The notes: generated by a model from the letters alone, not told the origin. A DNA stretch of 64,000 nucleotides from Rhodanobacter soli (GCF_040548735.1 NZ_JBEPSD010000001.1:2170001-2234000), one strand, 5' to 3'; shown: positions 43,609 through 53,209, numbered from the stretch's first letter. Numbers and translations: made by a program.

Positions 43609-46254
43609 ATGAGCAAGATTTTTCAAGCGCCCGCCGCCAGGCTGGCGGGCAAGGCCGCGCCGCGGCCGGTGGTCGCGGCCGGGCAGGCGTTTTGCGCCGC
43701 CGAGGCGCTGCTGGCCGGACTGGATACGTCGGTGCGCGGTCTCGACGAAGCGCAGATCAGCGAGCGGTTGCATCGCGATGGGCCGAACGAGGTATCGCAC
43801 GAGAAGCCGCCGCATTGGTCACTGCAGTTGCTGCGCGCGTTCAAGAACCCGTTCATCGTGGTGCTCCTGGTGCTGGCCGGCGTGCAGCTGTTCACCGATG
43901 GCAACGATCTGACCGGGCCAATCATCATTGCGGTGATGGTCGGGATCAGCGTGTTGCTGAGCTTCACCCAGGAATACCGTTCCACCCGCGCCGCCGAGAA
44001 GCTCAAGGCGATGGTGCGCAATACCGCCACCGTGACCCGGCGCGCTTCCGATGGCCACAGCGAACAGATCGAGGTGCCGGTGGCGGAGCTGGTCGCCGGC
44101 GACATCGTGCATCTGGGTGCCGGCGACATGGTGCCCGCGGATCTGCGCCTGCTCGGCGCGAAGGATCTGTTCATCAGCCAGGCGATCCTCACCGGCGAAT
44201 CGTTGCCGGTGGAGAAGTCGGCGCCTACGCGCGCCTCCGTCGATGACGGCAGCGGCGCCAATCCGCTGGACCTGCCCACCGTCTGCTACATGGGCACCAA
44301 TGTGGTCAGCGGCACCGCCAGTGCAGTGGTGGTGGCGACCGGTGCGCGCAGCTATCTCGGTTCGCTGGCGCACAGCATGAGCGGCCAGCGCGTGCAGACC
44401 AGTTTCGATCGCGGCGTGAGCGGCGTCAGCTGGCTGCTGCTGCGTTTCATGGCGGTGATGGTGCCGGTGGTATTCCTGATCAACGGACTGGACAAGCACA
44501 ACTGGACCGAGGCGTTCCTGTTCGCGCTGTCGATCGCGGTCGGGCTGACCCCGGAGATGCTGCCGCTGATCGTCACCGCGAACCTGGCCAAGGGCGCGCT
44601 GGCGATGTCCCGGCGCAAGGTGGTGGTGAAGCGGCTCAACGCGATACAGAACTTCGGCGCGATGGACGTGTTGTGCACCGACAAGACCGGCACGCTGACG
44701 CTGGACAAGATCGTGCTGGAACGCCACCTCGACCTCGACGGCGAGGCATCGGACGAGGCGCTGGAATACGGCTACCTCAACAGCCGCTTCCAGACCGGCC
44801 TGAAGAACCTGATGGACAAGGCGGTGCTGGAGCACCGCGATCTGGAAGCGGCGGCGATGAGCTACCGCGTGGTGGACGAGATTCCCTTCGATTTCCAGCG
44901 TCGGCGCATGTCGGTGGTGGTGACCAGCGGCGACGGCGAACACTTGCTGATCTGCAAGGGCGCAGTCGAGGAGATGCTGTCGATCTGCGCGTACGCGAAG
45001 ACCGGTGGCGCGATCGAGCCGATGACCGAGGCGCGTCGCCGCGAGATCAAGGCGATGACGCACCAGCTCAACGAGGACGGCCTGCGCGTCCTGGTGGTGG
45101 CGGTGCGGCGCGAGGCCGCGCGCGAGCATGCCTATGGCGTGGCCGACGAGAGCGAGCTGGTCGCGGTCGGTTGCCTGGCCTTCCTCGACCCGCCGAAGGA
45201 CTCGGCCGCCACCGCGATCCGCGCGCTGCATCAGCACGGCGTCGAAGTGAAGGTGATCACCGGCGACAACGAAGCCGTGACCCGCAAGATCTGCCGCGAG
45301 GTCGGGCTGGACGTCAGCCATTCGGTGCAGGGCCGCGAGGTCGAGGAACTGGATGACCCGGCGCTGGATGCGCTGGTGGCGCGGGTCACCGTGTTCGCCA
45401 AGATGTCGCCGCTGCAGAAGGCGCGCGTGGTGCGCTCGCTGCAGCGGCTGGGCCACACGGTGGGCTTCCTCGGCGACGGCATCAACGACGCGCCGGCGCT
45501 GCACGACGCCGACGTCGGCATCTCGGTGGACACCGCCACCGATATCGCCAAGGAGTCGGCCGACATCATCCTGCTGGAGAAGAACCTGATGGTGCTGGAG
45601 GAAGGCGTGCTGGAAGGCCGCGTCACCTTCGGCAACATCATGAAGTACATCAAGATGACCGCCAGCTCGAACTTCGGCAACGTGTTCAGCGTGCTGGTGG
45701 CCAGCGCGTTCCTGCCGTTCCTGCCGATGCTGCCACTGCAGATCCTGGTGCAGAACCTGCTGTACGACATCTCGCAGCTGTCGATCCCGTTCGACCGCAT
45801 GGACGAGGAATACCTGAGCAAACCGCGCCGCTGGGACGCCGGCGACATCGGCCGTTTCATGGTGTGGGTGGGCCCGGTCAGCTCGATCTTCGACATCACC
45901 ACGTTCTGGCTGATGTGGCACGTGTTCGGCGCGAACACGCCGGCGCGGCAGTCGCTGTTCCACTCCGGCTGGTTCATCGAGGGCCTGCTGTCGCAGACCC
46001 TGATCGTGCACATGATCCGCACCCGGCGCATCCCGTTCCTGCAGAGTGTGGCGTCCGCGCCGGTGCTGGGGCTGACCCTGGCGATCATCGTGATCGGCAT
46101 GCTGATCCCGTTCAGCGCGCTGGGCGCGAAGATCGGCATGGTGCCGCTGCCGCCGCTGTACTTCGCCTGGCTGGCGCTGACCCTGGCGAGCTATTGCGTG
46201 CTGACCCAGCTGATGAAGGTCATCTACATCCGCCGCTATGGCCGCTGGCTGTAG
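43609..46254 (+). CDS. mgtA: magnesium-translocating P-type ATPase
   Basis: 881 residues, P-type ATPase subgroup IIIB, importing Mg2+ across the inner membrane. Phosphorylation site CTDKTGTLT has Asp358; the actuator motif is ILTGESLPVEK, the hinge GDGINDAPALHDADVGIS, the nucleotide-domain KGAVEEML. The last part (about 660-881) holds six membrane helices with LQILVQNLLYDISQLSIPFD, typical of MgtA. Transcription likely comes from the distant leader promoter at 42984. The stop codon lies within a tgtaggagcgc motif of the sort seen in dispersed repeats of related genomes. Confidence 0.96.
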   Translation: MSKIFQAPAARLAGKAAPRPVVAAGQAFCAAEALLAGLDTSVRGLDEAQISERLHRDGPNEVSHEKPPHWSLQLLRAFKNPFIVVLLVLAGVQLFTDGNDLTGPIIIAVMVGISVLLSFTQEYRSTRAAEKLKAMVRNTATVTRRASDGHSEQIEVPVAELVAGDIVHLGAGDMVPADLRLLGAKDLFISQAILTGESLPVEKSAPTRASVDDGSGANPLDLPTVCYMGTNVVSGTASAVVVATGARSYLGSLAHSMSGQRVQTSFDRGVSGVSWLLLRFMAVMVPVVFLINGLDKHNWTEAFLFALSIAVGLTPEMLPLIVTANLAKGALAMSRRKVVVKRLNAIQNFGAMDVLCTDKTGTLTLDKIVLERHLDLDGEASDEALEYGYLNSRFQTGLKNLMDKAVLEHRDLEAAAMSYRVVDEIPFDFQRRRMSVVVTSGDGEHLLICKGAVEEMLSICAYAKTGGAIEPMTEARRREIKAMTHQLNEDGLRVLVVAVRREAAREHAYGVADESELVAVGCLAFLDPPKDSAATAIRALHQHGVEVKVITGDNEAVTRKICREVGLDVSHSVQGREVEELDDPALDALVARVTVFAKMSPLQKARVVRSLQRLGHTVGFLGDGINDAPALHDADVGISVDTATDIAKESADIILLEKNLMVLEEGVLEGRVTFGNIMKYIKMTASSNFGNVFSVLVASAFLPFLPMLPLQILVQNLLYDISQLSIPFDRMDEEYLSKPRRWDAGDIGRFMVWVGPVSSIFDITTFWLMWHVFGANTPARQSLFHSGWFIEGLLSQTLIVHMIRTRRIPFLQSVASAPVLGLTLAIIVIGMLIPFSALGAKIGMVPLPPLYFAWLALTLASYCVLTQLMKVIYIRRYGRWL

Positions 46255-46276
46255 GAGCGCGGAGCCGGCGGCCGTA

Positions 46277-47278
46277 TCAGTCCGCCTCGCGGTCGTCCTC
46301 GGCGACGGCGTGGTCGCCACGCGTCGCGTACCGGCGCGCCACCACCGCGCATACCATCAACTGCAATTGGTGGAAGATCATCAGCGGCAGCACCAGCGCG
46401 CCGAGACCGCCGAGCTGGCCGGCGAACAGGATCTTCGCCATCGGGATGCCGCTGGCCATGCTCTTCTTGGAGCCGCAGAAGACAATCGTGATCTCGTCCT
46501 CGCGCGAAAAGCCGAGCCGGCGCGCGGCCCAGGTCAGCGTCGGCATCACCAGCGCCAGCAGCAGCGCGCACATCGCCAGGGTGGACAGCAGCGCGGAGAT
46601 CGGCGTGTCGCGCCACAGGCCGTCGACTACCGCGGCGCTGAACGCGGTGTACACCACCAGCAGGATCGTGCCCTGGTCGGTGTAGCCGAGCAGCGGCTTG
46701 TGGCGGTCGACGAAACCGCCGATCCAGCGCCGCGCCACGTGGCCAAGCGCGAATGGCAGCAGCAGCTGCAGCATGATGTCCAGCACGCCCTGCCATGAAG
46801 CGCCGCCGCCGTGGCTGGCCAGGAGCAGGCCGACCAGCAGCGGGGTCAGCGCGATGCCGATGAGGTTCGACATCGAGGCGCTGACCACGGCGGCCGACAC
46901 GTTGCCGCCGGCGATCGAGGTGAACGCGATCGACGATTGCACCGTGGACGGCAGCGTGCACACGAACAGCACGCCGAGGTAGAGCTCGGGTGTCAGCAGC
47001 GCATGGCCGACCGGCTGCAGCGCCAGCCCGAGCAGCGGGAACAGCGCGAAGGTGCCGGCGAACACGGTCAGGTGCAGCCGCCAGTGGGTCAGCCCCTGCA
47101 CGATCGCCGTGCGCGGCAGCTTGGCGCCGTGCAGGAAGAACAGCAGCGCGATCGCCGCGTCGGTGATCCCGTCGAACACCTGGGCGGCCCCGCCGCGGCA
47201 TGGCAGCAGCGAGGCCAGCGCCACGGTGGCGAGCAGGGCGAGGGTGAAGTTGTCCGGACGAACGCGGCGCAGCGACAT
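46277..47278 (-). CDS. bile acid:sodium symporter family transporter (SBF-like, YfeH type)
   Basis: 333 residues with about ten membrane helices (first at 10-27). The conserved segments LFFLHGAKLPRTAIVQGLTHWRLH, FVCTLPSTVQSSIAFTSIAGGN and FCGSKKSMASGIPMAKILF mark the SBF-like CPA branch close to E. coli YfeH. Substrate unknown; family members move organic anions with sodium. The start codon is 9 bases from the DedA gene's stop, so the two form a pair transcribed towards mgtA, with which it converges (22-base gap). Confidence 0.88.
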   Translation of the reverse strand: MSLRRVRPDNFTLALLATVALASLLPCRGGAAQVFDGITDAAIALLFFLHGAKLPRTAIVQGLTHWRLHLTVFAGTFALFPLLGLALQPVGHALLTPELYLGVLFVCTLPSTVQSSIAFTSIAGGNVSAAVVSASMSNLIGIALTPLLVGLLLASHGGGASWQGVLDIMLQLLLPFALGHVARRWIGGFVDRHKPLLGYTDQGTILLVVYTAFSAAVVDGLWRDTPISALLSTLAMCALLLALVMPTLTWAARRLGFSREDEITIVFCGSKKSMASGIPMAKILFAGQLGGLGALVLPLMIFHQLQLMVCAVVARRYATRGDHAVAEDDREAD

Positions 47279-47287
47279 GCGGCCAGC

Positions 47288-47908
47288 TCAATCCAGCCCG
47301 CAACGTGTGCGCCGCCGGTGTTTCCACCACAGCACCAGCACGGTCAGCAACAGGACCCCCACCAGCACCCACAGGCTGCTCTGGCCGCGATGGAGCCATT
47401 TCACCAGCCATTCGTGGTTGTCGGCGCCGAAGAAGCCCAGGTAGACCCAGAACGGCACGCTGATCAGCGCCGCCAGCGTGTCGATCAGCAGGAAACGCAG
47501 GAACGACACCCGATGGGTGGTGCCGGCGGTGAGGTAGACGGTGGTTCGCATGCCGGGCAGGAAACGCGCGAAGAACAGCATGCGGTTGCCGTACTGGTCG
47601 AATTTTTCCTGCACCTTGAGGTAGCGTTCCGGGGTCAGCACGCGCGCCACGAAACGCCACTGCAGGATGCGCGCGCCGTAGTGGTGGCCGAGCAGGAAGA
47701 TGGCCGAGTCGCCCAGCAGCACGCCGAACATCGCCAGCGCGACCATCGCGTGCACGTTGGCGTAGCCGAGTCCCGCGATCACGCCGCCGGCGACCAGGGT
47801 GATGTCTTCCGGCAAGGGCAGGCCGGCGCCGCAGATCATCAGCGCGATGAACACGGCGACGTAGCCGTTCTCGGCAAAGATCGTGATCAGTTGCTGCAGC
47901 AGATCCAT
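47288..47908 (-). CDS. DedA family membrane protein
   Basis: 206 residues, four or five membrane segments including two re-entrant-like ones. Family motifs are ICGAGLPLPEDITLVAGGVIAGLG, GDSAIFLLGHHYG and FFARFLPGMRTTVYLTAG, where the arginine of F-x-R-x-x-PGxR is essential in relatives. DedA proteins act as lipid (undecaprenyl or glycerophospholipid) flippases or support proton-motive force. It precedes the SBF-like transporter and lies 124 bases after dnaG, at the place where rpoD usually stands. Confidence 0.9.
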   Translation of the reverse strand: MDLLQQLITIFAENGYVAVFIALMICGAGLPLPEDITLVAGGVIAGLGYANVHAMVALAMFGVLLGDSAIFLLGHHYGARILQWRFVARVLTPERYLKVQEKFDQYGNRMLFFARFLPGMRTTVYLTAGTTHRVSFLRFLLIDTLAALISVPFWVYLGFFGADNHEWLVKWLHRGQSSLWVLVGVLLLTVLVLWWKHRRRTRCGLD

Positions 47909-48032
47909 CAGTGTCCTTGCGCGTCACGCGAGACCTGCCCGGCCGCAGCCGGGAATGATCCCACAGTCGGATGGCAGTCGAGCCGGGCAGGATGACGCGG
48001 AGCGTCCGTGGACAGGCGGCACGTCATCGCGA

Positions 48033-49769
48033 TCAGGCCGAGGCCACCGGCGGCCGCGCGCGCGCGGCCAGAAGTTCGCGCAGCTCCGCTTTCTCGGCGC
48101 TGTCCAGCGCGCCTTCGCGGCTCTTCGCGGTCAGCGCATCGCGGCGCTGGGTGATGGCCTGGTCCTCCATCCGCGCCAGTGCGTCGAAGAATTCGGTGCG
48201 CTGGCTTTCCAGCTCGCCCACCGACATCGCCGCCATCAGTTTCTGCAGCGACGGATACTCCGGCCGCTCGGCAAAGTGCTCCACCAGCGTGGCGGAGTTG
48301 ATGCCGGGGCGCGCGCGCGCGAGGTCGAGCAGTTCGGCGAGCAGGCCCACGCCGGGTTTGTCCAGGCGCAGGAAGCGATAAGGTTTCTCGACCTGATCCG
48401 CCAGGCCCGGCTGCCCCAGCAGCAGCGAGATCGCACTGCGCACCAGGCTGCGCTGCACGGCGGTGGGGCGCTGCACGGCGCGGTGCGTGGCCGGGTCGGT
48501 CTGCAGCATCGCGCGCGCACCGCTGCGTTTCTCCAGTTCCTGCGCCATCAGGTCGCGGAACGCGCCGTCGGGCAGCTTCGCGATCAGCGGGCGCGCGCGC
48601 TCGGCCAGCCGGGCGCGGCCGTCGAGGCTGGCCATGTCGACGTCGTGCGACAGCTCGTTGAAGAAGTAATCGGACAGCGGCATCGCTTCCTTGATGCGCT
48701 TTTCGAAGCCCTCGCGGCCTTCCTTGCGCACCAGCGAGTCCGGATCCTCGCCGTCGGGCAGGAACAGGAAGTACGCCTGGCGGCCGTCGCGCAGGCGCGG
48801 CAGCGCCGATTCCAGCGCCTTCCACGCCGCGGCGCGGCCGGCGCGGTCGCCGTCGAAGCAGAACACCACATCCGGCGCGGCGCGGAACAGCACCTCGGTG
48901 TGCTCCGGCGTGGTCGCCGTGCCCAGCGTGGCCACCGCGATCGGCAGCCCGGCCTGGTGCAGCGCGATCACGTCCATGTAGCCCTCGACCACCACGATCC
49001 GCACCAGGTTCGCGTTGGCCTGCTTCACCTGCCACAGCGCGAACAGCTCGCGGCCCTTGTGGAACAGCGGGGTCTCCGGTGAATTGAGGTACTTCGGAGA
49101 CTGCTCCGAGCTCAACACTCTTCCGCCGAACGCGATGACGCGGCCGCGGCGATCGAGGATCGGGAACATCAGCCGTTCGCGGAAGCGGTCGTACTTGCTG
49201 CCGCGCTCGCTGGACGCGACCATGCCGGCTTCGTTCAGCAGCTCCATTCGCCGCGGCGTGTTGCCCAGCGCCTTGATCACGCCGTCGTAGCCGGCCGGCG
49301 CCCAGCCCAGACGGAAGCGCTTGATCGTCTCCGCGTCCAGCCCGCGCTTCCTGCAGTAGGCCTGGGCGTCGGCGTTGCGCGGCAGCTCGCCTTCGTACCA
49401 GCCGGCGGCCGCGTCGAGCAACGCGTACAGGTCGGTCTTGTCCTCGCGCGGCGCCGCGTCGCGACCACCTTCGCGCGGCACGGTGAGGCCCACCGTCTGC
49501 GCCAGCTCCTCCACCGCGTCCGGAAACTCCAGCCGCTCGTAGTCCATCAGGAACTTCACCGCGCTGCCATGCGCGCCGCAGCCGAAGCAGTGGAAGAACT
49601 GCTTGGCCGGGCTGACGTAGAACGATGGCGTGCGCTCGTTGTGGAACGGACAGCAGGCGGTCCATTCGCGCCCGGCCTTCTTCAACGGCACGCGCCGCTC
49701 GATCACGTCGACGATGTCGACGCGGGCAAGCAGTTCATCGATGAAGCTGTCGGGAATCAGGCCGCGCAT
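48033..49769 (-). CDS. dnaG: DNA primase
   Basis: 578 residues. The N-terminal zinc-binding domain has Cys40, His43, Cys61 and Cys64 (CCPFHNERTPSF and FHCFGCGAHG), at the same positions as in E. coli. The RNA polymerase core follows (ERLMFPILDRRGRVIAFGGR) with the TOPRIM metal site EGYMDVIALHQAG and CFDGDRAG. The C-terminal helicase-binding domain is about 130 residues. It makes RNA primers for Okazaki fragments. In this window it is not followed by rpoD, and three small genes separate it from yqeY-rpsU. Confidence 0.97.
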   Translation of the reverse strand: MRGLIPDSFIDELLARVDIVDVIERRVPLKKAGREWTACCPFHNERTPSFYVSPAKQFFHCFGCGAHGSAVKFLMDYERLEFPDAVEELAQTVGLTVPREGGRDAAPREDKTDLYALLDAAAGWYEGELPRNADAQAYCRKRGLDAETIKRFRLGWAPAGYDGVIKALGNTPRRMELLNEAGMVASSERGSKYDRFRERLMFPILDRRGRVIAFGGRVLSSEQSPKYLNSPETPLFHKGRELFALWQVKQANANLVRIVVVEGYMDVIALHQAGLPIAVATLGTATTPEHTEVLFRAAPDVVFCFDGDRAGRAAAWKALESALPRLRDGRQAYFLFLPDGEDPDSLVRKEGREGFEKRIKEAMPLSDYFFNELSHDVDMASLDGRARLAERARPLIAKLPDGAFRDLMAQELEKRSGARAMLQTDPATHRAVQRPTAVQRSLVRSAISLLLGQPGLADQVEKPYRFLRLDKPGVGLLAELLDLARARPGINSATLVEHFAERPEYPSLQKLMAAMSVGELESQRTEFFDALARMEDQAITQRRDALTAKSREGALDSAEKAELRELLAARARPPVASA

Positions 49770-49853
49770 AGACCCCCTAGTCTAGTCGGTCGCCGCCGGG
49801 GAGGCTCGGGCGGATTGCGCTAGTCTGAGGCGAAATGTCACAGGGGATGGGCG

Positions 49854-50489
49854 ATGAACCGCGCTGGAGTGAGCTTTCGCGCCGCGGCGGCGACGGACGT
49901 GGCGGCCGCCGTGCCGCTGATCCACAGCTCCGGCCCGGCCGCGTTCGAGTATGTGTTCGCGGTACCGGGGCTGGGCGATGCGCAGGCGCTCCTGCGGCGG
50001 GCGTTCGTCGACGGTGCGGGCGAGTTCGGCTGGCGCAACCATGTGGTAGGCGAGCTGGACGGCGCGGTGGTGGCGGTGGGGGCGGGCTACGGCGGCGCCA
50101 CGAAGTGGTGGTTCACGCTGGCGGCGGCGCGGCAGATTCTCGGCCACTACGGCTGGCGCCATGCGGCCGGGGTGATCGCGCGCGGGCTGAAGGTGGAGTC
50201 GGTGATCCCGCCGCCGGCCGGCGCGATGTACTACCTGGGGCACTTGGGAGTGGCGCCGTCGCTGCGCGGCCAGGGTATGGGCTCGGCCTTGGTCGATCAT
50301 CTGCTGGCCACCCGTCCCGCCGGTTCAGGCGGGTCGGTGATCCTCGATGTGGCGGTGACCAATCCGGATGCGCAGCGGCTGTACCAGCGGCTGGGTTTCG
50401 CGGTGATCGGCGAGCGCCGCTCGACGCTGGCCAACGCGCAGGGGCAAGTGCCCGCTCACCGGCGCATGCAATGGCAGGCGCCGGCCTGA
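49854..50489 (+). CDS. GNAT family N-acetyltransferase
   Basis: 211 residues. The acetyl-CoA binding motif is visible as YLGHLGVAPSLRGQGMGSALV (about 123-143, R/Q-x-x-G-x-G/A), followed by the VTNPDAQRLYQRLGFAVIGE segment (about 175-194) of GNAT enzymes. The N-terminus AAAATDVAAAVPLI is also typical. The acceptor is unknown. It is inserted between dnaG (divergent, 84-base gap) and the DUF1328 gene (convergent). Confidence 0.88.
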   Translation: MNRAGVSFRAAAATDVAAAVPLIHSSGPAAFEYVFAVPGLGDAQALLRRAFVDGAGEFGWRNHVVGELDGAVVAVGAGYGGATKWWFTLAAARQILGHYGWRHAAGVIARGLKVESVIPPPAGAMYYLGHLGVAPSLRGQGMGSALVDHLLATRPAGSGGSVILDVAVTNPDAQRLYQRLGFAVIGERRSTLANAQGQVPAHRRMQWQAPA

Positions 50490-50496
50490 GTCGTCG

Positions 50497-50667
50497 CTAG
50501 AACAGGCTGATCACGCCCATCACCGCCAGCACGGCCAGCAGGAACAGGATCACGAAGCACACGAACAGCACTTTGGCGATGGTGGCGGTGACTCCGGCAA
50601 GCCCGCCGAAGCCCAGCCAGCCGGTGACCAGCGAGATGATGGCGAAGATGATGGCCCACTTCAGCAT
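50497..50667 (-). CDS. DUF1328 small membrane protein (YtjA type)
   Basis: 56 residues from ATG at 50667, with GGAG nine bases upstream. Two hydrophobic helices: [20 protein letters not shown] and [18 protein letters not shown]. This is the family pattern; such proteins are abundant in proteobacteria, sometimes stress induced, of unknown function. The open frame extends 30 codons upstream but is not needed. Confidence 0.88.
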   Translation of the reverse strand: MLKWAIIFAIISLVTGWLGFGGLAGVTATIAKVLFVCFVILFLLAVLAVMGVISLF

Positions 50668-50822
50668 GTGCGTCTCCTGCAGCGATGTTCGCCCGCGCGG
50701 CGGAATCCCGGGCGGGTCACCGGCGTTTGTAGCGGGGCGGGCGTGAACGCGATGCATCGTGCCGCTTGCCAGTGGCGGCGCGGGGCGGCAAGCTTTCCGG
50801 CCGACCCCGGGAAGGACGAGCC

Positions 50823-51137
50823 ATGGTGATCAGCGCGGTGATGATGATCAAGCAGCGTGCGATCGTGCGCACGTTCGAGCGTGCCGCCGCGACCACGGAG
50901 GCGACCGCCTGCACGGCGGAGCGACTGGGCCTGAAGCCGGGCATGGCTTGGTATCAGTTGGTGAATCATGCGGTGCTGCGCTGTCCGGGCGAGGGGCGCT
51001 ACTTCCTCGACGTGGCGAACTGGCAGCGGCTGCGCAGGCGCCGCCATCGCATCGCGCTGGCCGCGGTCGCCGGCGTGCTGGTGCTGCTGGGCTTGCTGTT
51101 CGTGGCCGGAACGCTCAGCCGGCCAGGCGCGCCTTGA
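50823..51137 (+). CDS. hypothetical protein with C-terminal membrane anchor (104 aa)
   Basis: I do not recognise a family. The ATG at 50823 has AAGGA eight bases upstream. The N-terminal two thirds are soluble with [20 protein letters not shown] and [21 protein letters not shown]; a basic stretch (RRRRHR) leads to one hydrophobic helix ([20 protein letters not shown]). This is a tail-anchored layout. The last 23 bases overlap the 3' end of the converging yqeY gene. Confidence 0.65.
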   Translation: MVISAVMMIKQRAIVRTFERAAATTEATACTAERLGLKPGMAWYQLVNHAVLRCPGEGRYFLDVANWQRLRRRRHRIALAAVAGVLVLLGLLFVAGTLSRPGAP

Positions 51138-51561
51138 TCCGGCCCGAAACCACGCCCATGTCGGCGCGGCCGGCGGCCTTTTCCTTCACCGCGGCCACCA
51201 CCTTGCCCATGTCGCGCGGCGAGGTGGCGCCGGTGTCGGCGATCGCGGCGGTGATCAGGGCGTCGATCTCGTCGTCGCCGAGCTTGGCCGGCAGGTAGGT
51301 CTCGATCACCACCATCTCGGCGCGCTCGACATCGGCCAGATCCTCGCGGTTCGCGGCGGCGTACTGGCTCACCGAGTCCTTGCGCTGCTTCAGCATCTTC
51401 TCCAGCACGCTGAGCACCTGCACGTCGTCCAGTTCGATCCGCTCATCCACCTCGCGCTGCTTGATCGCCGCCAGCATCAGCCGGATCACGCCCAGCCGGT
51501 GCTTGTCGCCGCCGCGCATCGCGGTCTTCATGTCTTCGGTGAGCTGCTGCTTGAGAGTCAT
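51115..51561 (-). CDS. yqeY: GatB/YqeY domain-containing protein
   Basis: 148 residues. The family pattern is complete: MTLKQQLTEDMKTAMRGGDK, VIRLMLAAIKQREVDER, QRKDSVSQYAAANREDLADVE and TGATSPRDMGKVVAAVKEK. YqeY resembles the tRNA-binding tail domain of GatB and is of uncertain role in translation. It lies downstream of rpsU, as in many gammaproteobacteria. Confidence 0.94.
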   Translation of the reverse strand: MTLKQQLTEDMKTAMRGGDKHRLGVIRLMLAAIKQREVDERIELDDVQVLSVLEKMLKQRKDSVSQYAAANREDLADVERAEMVVIETYLPAKLGDDEIDALITAAIADTGATSPRDMGKVVAAVKEKAAGRADMGVVSGRIKARLAG

Positions 51562-51607
51562 GGGCGGGGCCTCTGGGATGGGATGTCGATTCTACGGAAA
51601 CGACAAA

Positions 51608-51636
51608 GCCGGCGTTGTCCCTGGGACAACACCGGC
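51608..51636 (-). terminator. hairpin in the rpsU-yqeY gap
   Basis: gccgg and gttgt (51608-51618) pair with acaac and ccggc (51626-51636) around ccctggg with one mismatch. Only a short T-run follows on the minus strand. A second palindrome (gcggcgcc/ggcgccgc, 51703-51720) lies closer to rpsU. Together they may partly terminate or stabilise the rpsU message before yqeY. Confidence 0.4.
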
Positions 51637-51753
51637 CAATGTCGAATCCGAAGTGCTTGCGGTGGCTGCGAGAACCCGCGCCGACCGTGTTTCCTTCAAT
51701 GCGCGGCGCCGGGGCGCCGCATGATCCACCGCGAGGCGGCGGATCGGGGAAAC

Positions 51754-51969
51754 TCAGTACAGGCGGACCTTGCGCGAGACGTCACGCGACAGGCGACGCA
51801 GGTGGCGCTTCACCGCGGCAGCGCGCTTGCGCTTGCGCTCCTGGGTCGGCTTTTCGTAGAACTCACGCTTGCGCGTTTCGGCGAGGACGCCGGCCTTTTC
51901 GCAGGTACGCTTGAAACGACGCAGTGCGATCTCGAACGGCTCGTTCTCGCGAACTTTTACGTTGGGCAT
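51754..51969 (-). CDS. rpsU: 30S ribosomal protein S21
   Basis: 71 residues, strongly basic, with the standard start [21 protein letters not shown] and the [20 protein letters not shown] segment. S21 helps select mRNA start regions on the 30S subunit. It is divergent from tsaD and leads to yqeY, as in relatives; the classical rpsU-dnaG-rpoD order is broken here. Confidence 0.98.
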   Translation of the reverse strand: MPNVKVRENEPFEIALRRFKRTCEKAGVLAETRKREFYEKPTQERKRKRAAAVKRHLRRLSRDVSRKVRLY

Positions 51970-52029
51970 GGAAACTCCGAGTGGTAATCTGCCCGCTGGT
52001 ACGGGACTGTCAAATAGGGCGAGCCGCGA

Positions 52030-52059
52030 ATTATACCGTGGATATCACAGAATTTTCAA
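52030..52059 (-). promoter_or_regulatory. sigma70-type promoter for rpsU
   Basis: Read on the minus strand: -35 TTGAAA (52054-52059), an 18-base spacer, and a perfect -10 TATAAT (52030-52035). Transcription would begin near 52023, about 54 bases before the rpsU start. Confidence 0.75.
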
Positions 52060-52067
52060 AGCCGGCG

Positions 52068-53102
52068 ATGATCAAGCCGGTGCTGGGCATCGAAACCTCC
52101 TGCGACGAGACCGGGGTGGCGCTGCTGCGCTGGGAGCCGGCCGCGCCGGGCCGCGGCCTGCTGGCGCATACCTTGTACAGCCAGATCAAGCTGCATGCCG
52201 ACTACGGCGGCGTGGTGCCGGAACTGGCCAGCCGCGACCACGTGCGCAAGCTGCTGCCGCTGATCCGCGAAGCGCTGGCCCAAGCCGGGCTGACCGTGCA
52301 CGACCTGGGCGGGGTGGCCTATACCGCTGGCCCGGGCCTGGTCGGCGCCTTGCTGGTCGGGGCTTCCGCCGGGCGCGCGCTGGCCTGGGCGCTGGGCGTG
52401 CCGGCGATCGGGGTGCACCACATGGAAGGCCACCTGCTGGCCCCGCTGCTGGAGGACAACCCGCCCGAGCCGCCGTTCGTGGCGCTGCTGGTGTCCGGCG
52501 GGCACTCCATGCTGGTCGAGGTGAAGGCGATCGGCCAGTACACGATCCTGGGCGATACCCTGGACGACGCCGCCGGCGAGGCGTTCGACAAGACCGCCAA
52601 GATGATGGGCCTGCCGTATCCCGGCGGCCCGGCGCTGGCGAAACTGGCCGAACAGGGGCGTGCCGGCGCCTTCCGCTTCTCCCGGCCGATGACCGACCGG
52701 CCGGGACTGGATTTCAGCTTTTCCGGCCTGAAGACCCAGGTGCTGCTGGCCTGGCAGCAGTCCGACCAGAGCGAGCAGACCCGCGCCGACGTGGCTCGCG
52801 CGTTCGAGGAGGCGATCGTCGACACCCTGATCATCAAGTGCCGGCGCGCGCTCGAGTCCAGCGGCGCGCAGCGGCTGGTGATTGCCGGCGGCGTCGGGGC
52901 GAACCGAAGACTGCGCAGCGAGCTGGCCAGGGCCGGCGAGAAGGACGGCTTCCAGGTGTATTTCCCGCGGCTGGACTTCTGCACCGACAACGGCGCGATG
53001 ATCGCACTGGCTGGCGCGATCCGCCTGGCCGGCGGCCAGCATCAGGACGGGACCGTGCAGGTGCGTCCGCGCTGGGACCTGCAGACGCTGCCTGCGGCGT
53101 AG
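52068..53102 (+). CDS. tsaD: tRNA N6-adenosine threonylcarbamoyltransferase
   Basis: 344 residues. TsaD transfers threonylcarbamoyl from its AMP donor to A37 of ANN-decoding tRNAs, with TsaB and TsaE. Present are [14 protein letters not shown] at the N-terminus, the metal-binding [21 protein letters not shown] and [10 protein letters not shown]. The ATG at 52068 was preferred over an in-frame GTG at 52038, which would lie in the rpsU promoter. Confidence 0.97.
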   Translation: MIKPVLGIETSCDETGVALLRWEPAAPGRGLLAHTLYSQIKLHADYGGVVPELASRDHVRKLLPLIREALAQAGLTVHDLGGVAYTAGPGLVGALLVGASAGRALAWALGVPAIGVHHMEGHLLAPLLEDNPPEPPFVALLVSGGHSMLVEVKAIGQYTILGDTLDDAAGEAFDKTAKMMGLPYPGGPALAKLAEQGRAGAFRFSRPMTDRPGLDFSFSGLKTQVLLAWQQSDQSEQTRADVARAFEEAIVDTLIIKCRRALESSGAQRLVIAGGVGANRRLRSELARAGEKDGFQVYFPRLDFCTDNGAMIALAGAIRLAGGQHQDGTVQVRPRWDLQTLPAA

Positions 53103-53117
53103 CGCATCCGCGTTCAC

Positions 53118-53194
53118 AGGGTGGGCGCGGCCCGCCGGCGTTTCGTCGGGCAGTGACGCGAGATAGCGCAAGAGCGGCGGGCCGTGCCCGCCCT
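53118..53194. repeat. inverted GGGCGGGC-type repeat between tsaD and rluF
   Basis: The arm agggtgggcgcggcccgccg (53118-53137) matches the reverse complement of 53175-53194 (cggcgggccgtgcccgccct) at 18 of 20 positions, with 37 bases between. Repeats of this gggcgggc/gcccgccc type are scattered in intergenic regions of Xanthomonadales as REP-like elements; here it fills the convergent gap. Confidence 0.6.
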
Positions 53195-53209
53195 ACAAAA
53201 TGCGGCGGA

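Noticed and set aside
43243..43616. Minus-strand open frame opposite leader ORF 2
   Set aside because: No ribosome site; the plus-strand ORF has AGGAG and ordered RNA structure in front of it.
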